DNA of 38,066 bases from Dactylosporangium sp. AC04546 (lineage in GTDB: Bacteria; Actinomycetota; Actinomycetes; Mycobacteriales; Micromonosporaceae), in NCBI RefSeq assembly GCF_022095675.1, contig NZ_JAHYSG010000114.1, forward strand, positions 1 to 38,066, read 5' to 3'. Positions within the stretch are counted from its first letter, which is position 1. Each line of letters opens with the position of its first letter. Positions 22,350 through 30,847 of this stretch are shown here, one piece after another. The translations under genes were made by a program, and so were the position numbers. Below the pieces are notes generated by a model. It searched no databases. It was given only the letters and a program-made list of their open reading frames with translations, and was not told the origin of the DNA.

Positions 22350-24593
22350 TCAGAGCGCCGGGTAGGCGTTCGCCATCAGCTCACGGAACTGAGCTCCGAA
22401 CCACTGACCGGATACCGGCGCGTTGGGCAGTGCACCGGTCAGGCTGTTGCCGTTGCGCACGTTCCCGGTGTAGGTCGGGTCGCACATCCGGTCGAAGCCC
22501 TTGCCCTCGTCGTTCGGGATCAGCGAGCTGGAACCGTCGGACTCGCCCGGCGGCTTGATCCAGACGTAGGCGTCGATGCCCGGCTGCGGGGTCGCCCGCG
22601 GGCGCTCGCCCAGGCCGGCGCCGCTCTGGTTGCACCAGTTGCCGGCGTGGATGCGCCGGTCGACGCGGGACTGGTTCACGAACGTGTTCACGTCGGTCGA
22701 CGTGCTCGCGGCGGTGGGCCGGGCGGAGCCGCCCCAGCCGTTGCGGGACGTGTCGATCAGCATGCCGATGTTCGAGTTGAAGCCGAGCGAGACCAGCTTG
22801 TTGCGGAAGGCCTGCGCGAACGTCAGCTCGTCGACGTAGAAGTTCCAGTCCACCCACTTCGACTGGCGCACCGACTGGCCGTTCACCGTGGTGTTGACCG
22901 TGAAGTACGGCTCGGACAGCGCGGAGTAGTTGGCCGTGTTGGTGATGAAGCCGTCGACGCTGGCGAAGCCGGCCGTGGTGGCCTGCACGGTGGACGCGAA
23001 GAGCTCCGCCGACGGGTTGAAGTTGGTGTCCCAGCCCAGCCAGCCGTGGTGGCCGGCGTCGATGTAGGTGTAGACGTTGCCGATCGCGTGCAGCTTGTTC
23101 AGCGCGTACTGGATGCCCTGGACGTAGGCACCGGTCGACTGGGCCTCCTGGCAGGCCGCGACGTTCAGGTTGGTGACCAGGTTCGGCAGCGAGTCGATCT
23201 CGATGATCGTCACGATGCGCAGGCTGGCGTACTTCGGGTCGCTCAGGATCGCGGCGATCGGGTCGATGTACTCGGTCTTGTAGCGGTTCAGGCCGTCCTG
23301 CGCGATCTTGAGCTCGCCGTTCGACGCGAGCGCCGAGCAGTCGCGGTTCGGCAGGTTGTAGATCACGAACTGGATCGTCAACGGGCCGCTGCCGGCCGCC
23401 GCCTGGGTGAGCGCGGCGTCGAGATGCGCCCGCACGCCCTTGGCGCTGCTGGAGCCCGCGATCGCGGCGATCCGGTCGATCCACACACCGGTCGAGACGC
23501 CGGCGACGGCGGTGCCGCCCTCGGCGCGGGCCTTCGAGGCCCAGTCCTCGTTCACGTAGCCGCGGGCGCCCACGTACGGGTTGTCGGCGTGATTTGGGGT
23601 GGTGCCGCCGCCCGTGACCGTGATGGCCGACGCGGCGCTCGTCGTCGTGTTGCCCGAGTTGTCGGTCGCGCGGGCGGTCAGCGTGTAGCTGCCGGCCGCG
23701 ACGTTCGACCACGTGTAGGTGTACGGCGAGGTCGTGTCGGTGCCCAGCAGCGTGCTGCCGTTGTAGAAGTCGACCTTCGTGACGGTGCCGTCGCTGTCCG
23801 ACGCGGTGGCGGCGAGGCTCACCGTGGCCGGGGCGGTGTACGACGACCCGGTCGACGGGCTGGTCAGCGAGACGGTCGGGCTGCCGTTGCCGCCGCCGTT
23901 GGTGACGGTGATCGGCACGATGCCGCTGTTCGTGCTGAGGCCGCCGTTGTCGTAGGCGCGGGCGGTGATGCTGTAGCTGCCCGCGGCGACGTTCGTCCAC
24001 GAGTACGAGTACGGCGCGCTCGTGTCGGTGCCCAGCAGGGTGGTGCCCTGGTAGAACTCGACCTTGGCGATCGTGCCGTCGGCGTCGGCCGCGTTCGCCG
24101 CGATGTTGACCGTCGCCGGCGCGGTGAACGAGGCGTTGGCAGCCGGGCTGGTCAGGCTGACCGTCGGCGCCTGGTTGGTCGGGGAGCTGCCACCGTCGCA
24201 GACGACCCCGTTGAGGGTGAAGGCCGTCGGCACCGGGTTGCTGCCGCTCCACGCCCCGTTGAAGCCGAACTGCACCTTGCCGCCGGTGGCGACGGTGCCG
24301 TTGTAGCTCTCGTTCTTGGCGTCGAGGTGGAGGCCGGTCTGCGTGGGGACGGCCTGCCACATCTGCTGGATCTTCTGGCTGGAGTTGCCGAAGTCCCAGC
24401 CGAGCGTCCAGCTGGTCAGCGGGTCACCGAGGTTGGTGAACTCCACGTTCGCGCCGAATCCTCCGGGCCACGAACTGCTGATGGTGTACTTCGCGCTGCA
24501 TCCGGTGGCGGCGAACGCCGGACTTGTGACGGCGATGGCGCCGCCGGTTGCCGCTATCGCGGCGATCGAGACGATGGCGAGTTTCCGCCTCAT
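22350..24593 (-). CDS. Secreted GH6 cellulase (CBM2 - Ig-like - Ig-like - GH6)
   Basis: This 747-aa extracellular beta-1,4-glucanase/cellobiohydrolase has a Sec signal (MRRKLAIVSIAAIAATGG to SPAFA-ATG). A CBM2 cellulose-binding domain (about 30-130) has WPGGFGANVEFTN and the surface tryptophans SWTLGWDFG and FNGAWSG. Two bacterial Ig-like repeats of about 95 aa each follow (APTVSLTSPAANASF and SPTVSLTSPSTGSSY). The GH6 domain (about 340-747) has IQFVIYNLPNRDCSALASNGE, EIDSLPNLVTN, TYIDAGHHGWLGW and the C-terminal DAYVWIKPPGESDG. Its length fits the cellobiohydrolase branch. ATG 24593 follows AGGAG at 7 nt; the TTG at 24608 is disfavoured. It stands alone and is divergent from a tetR gene. Confidence 0.95.
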   Translation of the reverse strand: MRRKLAIVSIAAIAATGGAIAVTSPAFAATGCSAKYTISSSWPGGFGANVEFTNLGDPLTSWTLGWDFGNSSQKIQQMWQAVPTQTGLHLDAKNESYNGTVATGGKVQFGFNGAWSGSNPVPTAFTLNGVVCDGGSSPTNQAPTVSLTSPAANASFTAPATVNIAANAADADGTIAKVEFYQGTTLLGTDTSAPYSYSWTNVAAGSYSITARAYDNGGLSTNSGIVPITVTNGGGNGSPTVSLTSPSTGSSYTAPATVSLAATASDSDGTVTKVDFYNGSTLLGTDTTSPYTYTWSNVAAGSYTLTARATDNSGNTTTSAASAITVTGGGTTPNHADNPYVGARGYVNEDWASKARAEGGTAVAGVSTGVWIDRIAAIAGSSSAKGVRAHLDAALTQAAAGSGPLTIQFVIYNLPNRDCSALASNGELKIAQDGLNRYKTEYIDPIAAILSDPKYASLRIVTIIEIDSLPNLVTNLNVAACQEAQSTGAYVQGIQYALNKLHAIGNVYTYIDAGHHGWLGWDTNFNPSAELFASTVQATTAGFASVDGFITNTANYSALSEPYFTVNTTVNGQSVRQSKWVDWNFYVDELTFAQAFRNKLVSLGFNSNIGMLIDTSRNGWGGSARPTAASTSTDVNTFVNQSRVDRRIHAGNWCNQSGAGLGERPRATPQPGIDAYVWIKPPGESDGSSSLIPNDEGKGFDRMCDPTYTGNVRNGNSLTGALPNAPVSGQWFGAQFRELMANAYPAL

Positions 24594-24723
24594 CGATGTG
24601 CTCCTCAACTCGACGGGAGTTCGGGCGTTCTGGCCCGGTCACCCTGCGCATCGGCCAAGGTCAGCGTCAACGGATCAAGGCCCTGACAGGCCTCTCACCT
24701 CGTCAGGAGTAGTCAGGGCACGT

Positions 24724-24732
24724 GAAACTTTC
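24724..24732. promoter_or_regulatory. GAAACTTTC motif upstream of the GH6 gene
   Basis: The 9-bp palindrome GAAAcTTTC lies 131 bp upstream of the GH6 start, within the divergent gap. Motifs of this form occur before polysaccharide-hydrolase genes in actinomycetes as LacI-type sites. Here it is a single short occurrence and only suggestive. Confidence 0.35.
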
Positions 24733-24760
24733 GGTGTGGCGTCGTTCACAGAAGTGGTGT

Positions 24761-24818
24761 ACGGAACCGTTTCGTACCAGGGTCCGGCCGAGCTAGTTTC
24801 GAGACGGAACGGTTCCGT
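24761..24818. promoter_or_regulatory. Twin ACGGAAC-n-GTTCCGT operators of the tetR/MFS pair
   Basis: Site 1 (24761-24775) is ACGGAACCGTTTCGT, extended by outer gt/ac. Site 2 (24804-24818) is ACGGAACGGTTCCGT, a perfect dyad apart from its central base. Their centres are 43 bp apart, and site 2 ends 24 nt before the tetR start. The pattern is a standard autoregulatory TetR arrangement, with the promoter lying between or over the sites. Confidence 0.75.
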
Positions 24819-24842
24819 ACACCTGCTCCGGGAGAGGTCCTC

Positions 24843-25418
24843 ATGGTCGTGATGTCACCGAAGCAGGACCGCCGCGTCGCCATCTGTGAGGCGGTGTTCG
24901 AGCTGCTCGGCGAGGTCGGGTACGACCGGATGTCGATGGACGCCGTCGCCGCGCGGGCCCGCGCGAGCAAGGCGACCATCTACCGGGGCTGGCCCAACAA
25001 GCCGGAGCTGGTCATGGACGCGATCGAGCACCGGTATGGCGGGTCCATGGAGCCGCCGGACACCGGAACGCTGCGCGGTGACCTGCATGCCCTGGTCACC
25101 ACGGCGTGCCGGCTCGCGGACGGGTCGGACGGTGCCGTGCTCACGGGCCTGATGACGGCGGCCACGCACAACGCGGAGCTGTCACAGGTCATGCATCGCT
25201 GCGTCTACGAGACGAAGCATGAGCTCTACGAGACGATGATCAAGCGTGCGGTCGACCGCGGTGAGCTGCCCGAGGGCAGCCGGTCCGAGCTGCTGCACGA
25301 GGTGTTGCACGCCATGGTGATGAGCCGGCGGCTGTGGCAGACCGGCCCCATGGATGAGGAGTTCGCGACGCGGCTCGTCGACGGGGTGTTGCTGCCCGTG
25401 CTGCGGCAGGGTTGCTGA
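24843..25418 (+). CDS. TetR/AcrR-family transcriptional regulator
   Basis: This 191-aa repressor has an N-terminal helix-turn-helix, VGYDRMSMDAVAARARASKATIYRGWPNK, with the typical TetR recognition helix. The C-terminal ligand domain resembles the TetR_C_16/33 type: LADGSDGAVLTGLMTAATHN, then MVMSRRLWQTGPMDEEFATRLVDG. ATG 24843 has ggagagg 5 nt upstream; ATG 24852 is a weaker alternative. It lies 83 bp before an MFS efflux gene on the same strand, and two matching operators sit in front of it. It probably represses itself and the transporter until a toxic compound binds. Confidence 0.92.
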   Translation: MVVMSPKQDRRVAICEAVFELLGEVGYDRMSMDAVAARARASKATIYRGWPNKPELVMDAIEHRYGGSMEPPDTGTLRGDLHALVTTACRLADGSDGAVLTGLMTAATHNAELSQVMHRCVYETKHELYETMIKRAVDRGELPEGSRSELLHEVLHAMVMSRRLWQTGPMDEEFATRLVDGVLLPVLRQGC

Positions 25419-25501
25419 CCGGTTCCTTCCCTCATTTTTGTCGTACCTCGTCCGTAGAGTGCGGACGCGGGTGGAATTCATGGCTTTCGGAGGCTTCAAG
25501 C

Positions 25502-26998
25502 ATGTCGAACGAGACCGTCTTTGTGCCGGACATATCGGTTAAATCAGCATCGGTTCCACCTGATCCACGGCGCTGGCTGGCGCTCGCCGTCATCGCGATC
25601 GCGCAGCTCATGGTCGTGCTCGACGCGACGATCGTGAACATCGCGCTGCCCTCGGCGCAGCAAGCGCTGGACATCTCCACCGCCGACCGGCAGTGGATCG
25701 TCACGGCCTACACGCTGACCTTCGGCGGGTTCCTGCTGCTCGGCGGGCGGATCGCCGACTTCTTCGGCCGCAAGCGGACCTTCCTCGTCGGCCTGCTCGG
25801 CTTCGCGGCGGCCTCGGCGCTGGGCGGTGCGGCGGTCAACGCCGAGACGCTCTACGCCGCCCGGGCGCTGCAGGGCCTCTTCGGCGCGCTGCTCGCGCCG
25901 GCCGCGCTGTCGCTCATCACGGTCACGTTCACCGAGGCCAAGGAGCGGGCGAAGGCGTTCGGCGTCTTCGGCGGCATCTCCGGCGGTGGCGCGGCGATCG
26001 GCCTGCTCGCAGGTGGCCTGCTCACCGAGTATGCGAACTGGCGCTGGTGCCTGCTGGTGAACATCCCGGTCGCGATCATCGCGTTCGTGTGGGCGATGGC
26101 GGTCGTGAAGGAGAGCAAGGCGTCCGGCGACACCCGCTACGACGTGCCCGGCGCGATCCTGGCCACGGCGGGTCAGGTCGCCCTGGTCTACGGCTTCACC
26201 AAGGCCGCGACCGACGGCTGGAGCTCGAGCGTGACGATCGGCTGGCTGGCCGGCGCGGTCGCGCTGCTCGGCGCATTCCTGTTCTGGGAGTCGCGCACCA
26301 AGCACCCGCTGCTGCCGCTGCGCGTGCTGTTCGACCGCAACCGCGGCGCGTCGTACCTGGTCTCGATCCTGCTCGGCGCGGGCATGCTCGGCATGTTCCT
26401 GTTCATGACGTTCTACCTGCAGCAGACGATGGGCTACTCGGCGCTGAAGAGCGGCGTCGCCTACCTGCCGTTCTCGGGCGGCATCGTGGCCGCGGCGATC
26501 GTGGCCTCGCGGCTGCTGCCGCGGGTCGGCCCGAAGGTGCTGATGGCGACCGGCGCGCTGCTGGCGACGGCGGCCATGGTGTGGCTGACGCAGCTGGACC
26601 TCGACTCGTCGTATGCGGTGCACATCCTGCCGTCGTTCGTCGCGATGAGCTTCGGCATGGGCCTGGTGTTCGTCCCGCTGAGCAGCGTCGCTCTGTCGGG
26701 CATCGCCAACCACGACGCCGGCGTGGCCAGCGCCATGGTCAACACGACGCAGCAGGTGGGCGGCTCGCTGGGCACGGCCCTGCTCAACACCATCTTCACG
26801 ACGGCCGTGACCGGCTACCTGACCGACCACGGCGCGGAGCCGCTCCAGCAGGCGCACGCGGCGATCCACGGCTACAACGTGGCGTTCACGGCGAGCGCGA
26901 TCCTGCTGGCCGTCGCCGCCGTGGTCGTGATCGTGCTGGTCCGCAACACGAAGTCGGACGCCTCGACCCAGGAGAACGCTCCGGTCATCGTCCACTGA
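25502..26998 (+). CDS. DHA2-family (EmrB/QacA) MFS drug efflux transporter
   Basis: This is a 498-aa inner-membrane proton-drug antiporter with about 14 hydrophobic helices. It starts with LALAVIAIAQLMVVLDATIVNIALPS (DHA2 motif D1 region), then WIVTAYTLTFGGFLLLGG and motif A GRIADFFGRKR. Motif C-like glycines are seen in GVFGGISGGGAAIGLLAGG, and the end is helix-rich (VAFTASAILLAVAAVVVIVLV). ATG 25502 is preceded by ggagg at 8 nt; longer in-frame starts are unnecessary. It follows the tetR gene and is closed by a strong terminator at 27008-27060. The substrate is unknown; the family exports antibiotics and cationic dyes. Confidence 0.94.
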   Translation: MSNETVFVPDISVKSASVPPDPRRWLALAVIAIAQLMVVLDATIVNIALPSAQQALDISTADRQWIVTAYTLTFGGFLLLGGRIADFFGRKRTFLVGLLGFAAASALGGAAVNAETLYAARALQGLFGALLAPAALSLITVTFTEAKERAKAFGVFGGISGGGAAIGLLAGGLLTEYANWRWCLLVNIPVAIIAFVWAMAVVKESKASGDTRYDVPGAILATAGQVALVYGFTKAATDGWSSSVTIGWLAGAVALLGAFLFWESRTKHPLLPLRVLFDRNRGASYLVSILLGAGMLGMFLFMTFYLQQTMGYSALKSGVAYLPFSGGIVAAAIVASRLLPRVGPKVLMATGALLATAAMVWLTQLDLDSSYAVHILPSFVAMSFGMGLVFVPLSSVALSGIANHDAGVASAMVNTTQQVGGSLGTALLNTIFTTAVTGYLTDHGAEPLQQAHAAIHGYNVAFTASAILLAVAAVVVIVLVRNTKSDASTQENAPVIVH

Positions 26999-27007
26999 CC
27001 GTCTCGG

Positions 27008-27060
27008 CGGTGCGCGGCCCCCTTCCGGCCTGTTGCGGCCTGGAAGGGGGCCGCGCACCG
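27008..27060 (+). terminator. Strong perfect-stem terminator after the MFS gene
   Basis: The arms cggtgcgcggcccccttcc (27008-27026) and its exact reverse complement at 27042-27060 form a 19-bp stem with a 15-nt loop, starting 10 bp after the MFS stop. No long T-run follows, as is common in actinobacteria. It also lies 47 bp past the end of the convergent GNAT gene and may serve both. Confidence 0.88.
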
Positions 27061-27106
27061 TTCTGGCTGTGATCGTCGGGTGCGGCCACGGCGCGACGAG
27101 CAAGCG

Positions 27107-27628
27107 TCACGACTGCCGGAGGCTCCGACGCCATCGAACCTCGCCCTCGTGCCACTCGCCGGTCGGTGCGAGCCCGGCCGCGGCGGCGACGGCAGCGGAT
27201 GCCCGATGGTCGGGGTGGATGTGGGCGATGACGGTCGGGATCGGCTGCCGGCCGAGCCAGTCGACGAGTCCCTGGGCGGCCTCGGTGGCGATGCCTCTGC
27301 CCTGCCACGGAGTGCCGACCACCCAGGCGATCTCGGCGACGGGCCCGTGACCGGAGGGGCCGATCGTCGCCTGAACCGTGCCCGCCAGGCAGGCGTCGTC
27401 ACGGAGCCGGATCACCCAGTTCAGCCAGGAGACGGCCGGATCGGGAGAGCCTGCGGTCATACGCTGGTAGCGCGAGCGCAGGGCTTGCGGGGTGTCCGGA
27501 GCGCCGCCGGTGAAGGTGTGCAGCGCTGGATCGGACAGGACCGCGGCCATCTCCTGGGCGTGCTCGACGAGCAGCGGCAGCAGGTCCAGCCGCCGCGTGG
27601 TGATGGTCTGCGCCGCGATGGCGTTCAC
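27107..27628 (-). CDS. GNAT-family N-acetyltransferase (RimJ/RimL type)
   Basis: This 173-aa acetyltransferase has the RimJ/RimL-like opening (TITTRRLDLLPLLVEHAQEM), the central strand SWLNWVIRLRDDACLAGTVQ and the acetyl-CoA loop VVGTPWQGRGIATEAAQGLV (Q/RxxGxG/A), then AHIHPDHRASAAVAAAAGL, the usual last helix region. GTG 27628 overlaps the TGA of the upstream 55-aa ORF (GTGA), which supports this start. The target could be a ribosomal protein, an antibiotic or a small amine; the sequence does not say. It ends facing the MFS terminator. Confidence 0.88.
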   Translation of the reverse strand: MNAIAAQTITTRRLDLLPLLVEHAQEMAAVLSDPALHTFTGGAPDTPQALRSRYQRMTAGSPDPAVSWLNWVIRLRDDACLAGTVQATIGPSGHGPVAEIAWVVGTPWQGRGIATEAAQGLVDWLGRQPIPTVIAHIHPDHRASAAVAAAAGLAPTGEWHEGEVRWRRSLRQS

Positions 27629-27792
27629 GCCGCGAGGCTGGCGGTGCGTTCGCGTTCGGAGCGGACGCAGGTGGCCACCTCAGCCCGCAACGCCGCGGCG
27701 AGCATCCCGCCGACCCTCGCCGGGACCGGGGCGGTGGCTGGCAGCGTGGCCGGCGCGGGGTCATCGGGGTTGACTACGGGGAGCACGGGCAT
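27625..27792 (-). CDS. Small ORF coupled to the GNAT gene, unknown function
   Basis: This is a 55-aa ORF with ATG 27792 preceded by gggaaggt. The product is Pro/Ala-rich at first (PVVNPDDPAPATLPATAPVP), followed by a helix-forming part (ARVGGMLAAALRAEVATCVRSERERT). The GTGA overlap with the GNAT start suggests real translational coupling. I see no signal or known domain. The 196 bp upstream, to the DUF7674-like gene, hold nothing recognisable beyond a presumed promoter. Confidence 0.5.
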   Translation of the reverse strand: MPVLPVVNPDDPAPATLPATAPVPARVGGMLAAALRAEVATCVRSERERTASLAA

Positions 27793-27988
27793 ACCTTCCC
27801 GACCCGCGTCGGCGCGGGCCACTCGCCGGCAGGGTACGCCTCCCGACGCTCATCCACAGGCTTCGAGCATTGCTCGGCGATCGGGCTGCTGAGGCCGTGG
27901 CCCGCGCGTGGCGGTGGCCGTCGGTGTGAAGCTTGTGGAACGCATGGCGGCGGATCGGGACACTGCCGGTGCACCGTACTTGAGGAGG

Positions 27989-28354
27989 TCAGCCGGAAGG
28001 ACGGATCAGGTCGAACCGCGTGCGGAGTCGATGAGGAAGTTCCTCGACAAGCCCATGGCCTGGGTGATGCGGCCCAGGCAGCGCATCCAGAAAGTCGGTG
28101 ACCAGCACTTCGTCGATACGACGGTCACCTCGGTCGAAATGCGCGTCCAGGAACGCCAGGGCGCCGCGCCAGTCCAGAGCGTCGCTTTCGCCGTTCACGT
28201 ACGCCTCCACGATCCTGTCGGTGAAGCCCTCGCCAATGCCGAAGATCACGTGCGGCAGCAGTTCACCGTTGTCGCGCAAGTGCTCCTCATACGACGGCCG
28301 GAGCGCCGGGAACCGCGCCACGAACGCTTCGACGAACTCGTTGGCGGTTGTCAT
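27989..28354 (-). CDS. DUF7674-like protein
   Basis: This 121-aa acidic protein contains ANEFVEAFVARFPALRPSYEEHLRDNGELLPHVIFG, then FLDAHFDRGDRRIDEVLVTDFLDALP. The HL-x-DN-x-ELLPH pattern followed by a short helical half resembles DUF7674, a family of small soluble proteins found alone or next to toxin-like genes in bacteria. I place it there from memory of the pattern, without a search. ATG 28354 has gaggag 8 nt upstream. There is no toxin partner in the window. Confidence 0.75.
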   Translation of the reverse strand: MTTANEFVEAFVARFPALRPSYEEHLRDNGELLPHVIFGIGEGFTDRIVEAYVNGESDALDWRGALAFLDAHFDRGDRRIDEVLVTDFLDALPGPHHPGHGLVEELPHRLRTRFDLIRPSG

Positions 28355-28391
28355 GGGCAAAGCTCCTCGGTGCTACAACGGTCGTGGTGAG

Positions 28392-28432
28392 CGGCGGAAC
28401 CTCTGGCTGTCTGTCAGCCGGAGGTTCCGCCG
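28392..28432 (-). terminator. Hairpin terminator at the end of the polysaccharide operon
   Basis: Left arm 28392-28409 (cggcggaacctctggctg) and right arm 28415-28432 pair over 18 bp with one mismatch and a 5-nt loop. It begins 5 nt past the GH16 stop on the minus strand, closing the nine-gene operon. Confidence 0.85.
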
Positions 28433-28437
28433 ATCCG

Positions 28438-29595
28438 TCAGGCTCGAACGAACTTCACGGCGTCTGCCCTTGCGCAGCCCGTGCCGGAGCTTGTCAGCTT
28501 CACCGCGCCCGCGGTGCCCTGCGCGAATGTGTACGTGCCCAGGCTTACCCACGCCGATGGGCTCGTGGTGCCGTTGACCACCGTTGTCGTGGTGCCCGTC
28601 GCGTGCGTCACGGTCAGGCTTGTCTGAGGATCGCTGTTCGTGGCCGCCAGCCGGTAGTAGTAGACCTGGTACGTGCCTGCCGCGCGGAGGTTCGGGCGCC
28701 ACGTTGCTGTGTTGCCCGCGCTGCCGCATGTCGCGTAGCGGGTTGGGGACGCCACCGTCCAACCCGTCAGTGTCGACGGCAGCCAGGTGCCCGTCTCCGA
28801 GTAGCCGTACGCCGCCGGGCCGTCGTTGTCCACGTAGTAGTCCCGCTGCCAGTAGCGGACGTAGTCGAACTGGACCGTGGCCGGGAGTTTCGTGTCGTCC
28901 GGGACCGTGCCGTACGCGATGCTGGTCAGCCAGATGTTCGTGTAGTCGTGGGTCCAGTCGGTGGGGACGTACGGGGCCGTGTACATCAACGTGCCGTCCA
29001 CGTAGAAGCGGACCGACGTCTCCTGCCAGTCCATGCCGTAGACGTGCCAGGCCCGTGAGTCGATCGTCGGGCTTGTGTACGTCGTCCCGTACGACTTCCC
29101 GGCCGAGACGCCGCTGCCCTTCCAGGTCAGCACGCCGTGGTGGATTCTCGTCGGGCTGATCGAGTCGATCTCGAAGCCGTCGATCTCGGTGCGCTGGGAT
29201 GCCGGGAACGTCGTCGAGCCGTCTCCCGACATGATCCAGAACGAGCTGTGCCAACCCGCGCCGTCGTTCAGCTTTGCCCGGGTCTCGTAGTAGCCGTAGC
29301 GCAGGGACTGCTTCGAGATCACGCCGCCGCCCGTGTACGACTTGCCGCCGTACGTCTCCTTCTTCAGCGCGATGTTCAGCATGCCGTCCGAGACCGAGAC
29401 GTTCTCGGGGCGCTGGGTGCTGTAGGCCTTGCTGTCGGTGCGGTAGTTCCACCTTGACGTGTCCAAAGTGGAGCCGCTGAAGTCGTCCGAGAATACCTGG
29501 GTCCAGCCGGTGCCGGACGGGTCGGCCGCCGCGGGGAGGGCCGGAGCCACCACCGCGAGCGAGGTCACGACCAGCGGGATCAACAGGCGGCGCAT
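28438..29595 (-). CDS. Secreted GH16 glycosidase with golvesin-like C-terminal domain
   Basis: This 385-aa exported protein has a Sec signal (MRRLLIPLVVTSLAVVAPAL to AAA-DP). The GH16 beta-sandwich spans about 33-255. The catalytic ExDxxE motif is TEIDGFEID, with E137 as likely nucleophile and E142 as acid/base. Further GH16 marks are WHSSFWIMSG, WHVYGMDW and FDYVRYW. After YYVDNDGPAAYGYSETGTW comes a C-terminal domain of about 125 aa resembling the golvesin/Xly carbohydrate-binding type (CGSAGNTATWRPNLRAAGTYQVYYYR, ending ARADAVKFV). The start overlaps the upstream BNR gene stop (TGATG) and is preceded by ggagg. GH16 covers glucanases, agarases, porphyranases and galactanases; the substrate is open. 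Confidence 0.92.
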   Translation of the reverse strand: MRRLLIPLVVTSLAVVAPALPAAADPSGTGWTQVFSDDFSGSTLDTSRWNYRTDSKAYSTQRPENVSVSDGMLNIALKKETYGGKSYTGGGVISKQSLRYGYYETRAKLNDGAGWHSSFWIMSGDGSTTFPASQRTEIDGFEIDSISPTRIHHGVLTWKGSGVSAGKSYGTTYTSPTIDSRAWHVYGMDWQETSVRFYVDGTLMYTAPYVPTDWTHDYTNIWLTSIAYGTVPDDTKLPATVQFDYVRYWQRDYYVDNDGPAAYGYSETGTWLPSTLTGWTVASPTRYATCGSAGNTATWRPNLRAAGTYQVYYYRLAATNSDPQTSLTVTHATGTTTTVVNGTTSPSAWVSLGTYTFAQGTAGAVKLTSSGTGCARADAVKFVRA

Positions 29596-30836
29596 CAGTT
29601 CCTCCCGTAGTACAGGCGAAGGTTGGTGAGGTCGACGAGGTACAGGACGTCCACGCCCTGCGTGTTGCGTTCCACGGCGAAGCGGGACACGGGAATCCCC
29701 GGGGACACCGCCACCGAGGTCCAGGTCGTGCCGGGCTTCGTGGCCATGAACAGGCCGTCCGCGGTGGCGTAGTAGACCCGCTTCAGGTCCGTCGGGTGCC
29801 AGGTGATGTCGATCGCGGCCGTGGTCTGGGCCGCCGAGTAGACCGTGTCGCGGGTCCACGAGCCGCCCGAGAGGTACGCGTAGCGGACCGTGAAGATGGC
29901 GGCCGTCCGGTAGCGGTACACCACCTTCGGGGAGGTGCCGTCGAGCGTCAGCTTGGCGCTCTGCACCGCCGGGCCGGTGCCGTCGTTGCCCTCGTAGATC
30001 TCGCCGGCCGACAGCGGCTGGATGACGTCCGCCGTCGCGAGGCTGACGGGGACCGTGACGGGCGCTCCACTGTGGTCGGTGAAGTCGCCCGTCGCCGGCC
30101 GGTAGACCAGGTGGCTGAGCTCGTGGCGGAACGCGGTGGCCGGCCACAGGCCCCACTCCCACAGGATGTGCAGGTTGCCCGCCGAGTCGAACTGCAGGTC
30201 GTCGGGGTACACCGCCCGGTTGGCCGAGGTCGCGAAGACGGCCACGCGGGTCCACGTCGACGTGGCGTTGTCCCAGCGGTACAGGCGGCCGGAGCGGCCC
30301 GCGGACTGGGCGCCGTCGAGGCGGGCGATGAGGTAGACGTCGCCGTTCGGGGCCGTGGTCAGCACCGGGTAGGTGACGCCGACGCCCTGGTCCGGCAGGT
30401 CGGCGCCGTGGAAGGTGGGGTTGCCGCCGACCGTGTCGCTGCGGAAGTACCGCCACGCGTTGTTGTGCATGCTGGCGAACACGTGGAACCGGCCGCTGCC
30501 GTCGCGGGCGATCGACGGCTGGTTGTGGCCCACGTCGTCGGTGTACTCGGCCTGGGCGGCGCCGTTCATGACCGGCAGGCGGGTCCAGGTGCCGACCGTG
30601 TCGCGGCGGGCGATGGCCACCTTGTGCGTGCCGGCGGTCGCGCCGGGCTCGTTGAACGCGAGGTACGCGTAGTCGGTGCCGGGCGAGTAGGTCTCCAGCG
30701 GCGACCACCAGCCGGCCTGGTTGGAGCTGTCGATGGGATAGGGCGCGAGCGTCACGGCGGCCGGCGCGGCGGATGCGGGCGCGCCGAGGAGCGTGGTCGC
30801 CAGGATGGCGGTGGCGACCACTGCGGCTCTTCTCAT
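29595..30836 (-). CDS. Secreted BNR-repeat protein, candidate polysaccharide lyase
   Basis: This 413-aa protein has a Sec signal (MRRAAVVATAILATTLLG to ASA-AP) and a seven-bladed-propeller-like body resembling the BNR_4 family. Blade motifs are seen in QPSIARDGSGRFHVFASMHNN, WRYFRSDTVGG, YPVLTTAPNGDVYLIARLDG, DDLQFDSAGNLHILWEWG and IDITWHPTDLKRVYYATADG. BNR_4 proteins include ulvan and rhamnogalacturonan-type lyases (PL24/PL25-like), and the HNN/YFRS stretch resembles their active-site blade. Its place beside a GH88/105-like hydrolase favours a lyase role. The stop overlaps the GH16 start by one base. ATG 30836 follows aaggaagga. The lyase role is inference. Confidence 0.8.
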   Translation of the reverse strand: MRRAAVVATAILATTLLGAPASAAPAAVTLAPYPIDSSNQAGWWSPLETYSPGTDYAYLAFNEPGATAGTHKVAIARRDTVGTWTRLPVMNGAAQAEYTDDVGHNQPSIARDGSGRFHVFASMHNNAWRYFRSDTVGGNPTFHGADLPDQGVGVTYPVLTTAPNGDVYLIARLDGAQSAGRSGRLYRWDNATSTWTRVAVFATSANRAVYPDDLQFDSAGNLHILWEWGLWPATAFRHELSHLVYRPATGDFTDHSGAPVTVPVSLATADVIQPLSAGEIYEGNDGTGPAVQSAKLTLDGTSPKVVYRYRTAAIFTVRYAYLSGGSWTRDTVYSAAQTTAAIDITWHPTDLKRVYYATADGLFMATKPGTTWTSVAVSPGIPVSRFAVERNTQGVDVLYLVDLTNLRLYYGRN

Positions 30837-30847
30837 GGGTCCTTCCT

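Noticed and set aside
24594..24608. TTG start extending the GH6 protein by five residues
   Set aside because: The ATG at 24593 has a well-spaced AGGAG and begins a normal signal peptide (MRRKLAIV).
22647..24686. 679-codon plus-strand frame opposite the GH6 gene
   Set aside because: It is a shadow of the well-defined CBM2/Ig/GH6 protein, with no motifs or ribosome site.
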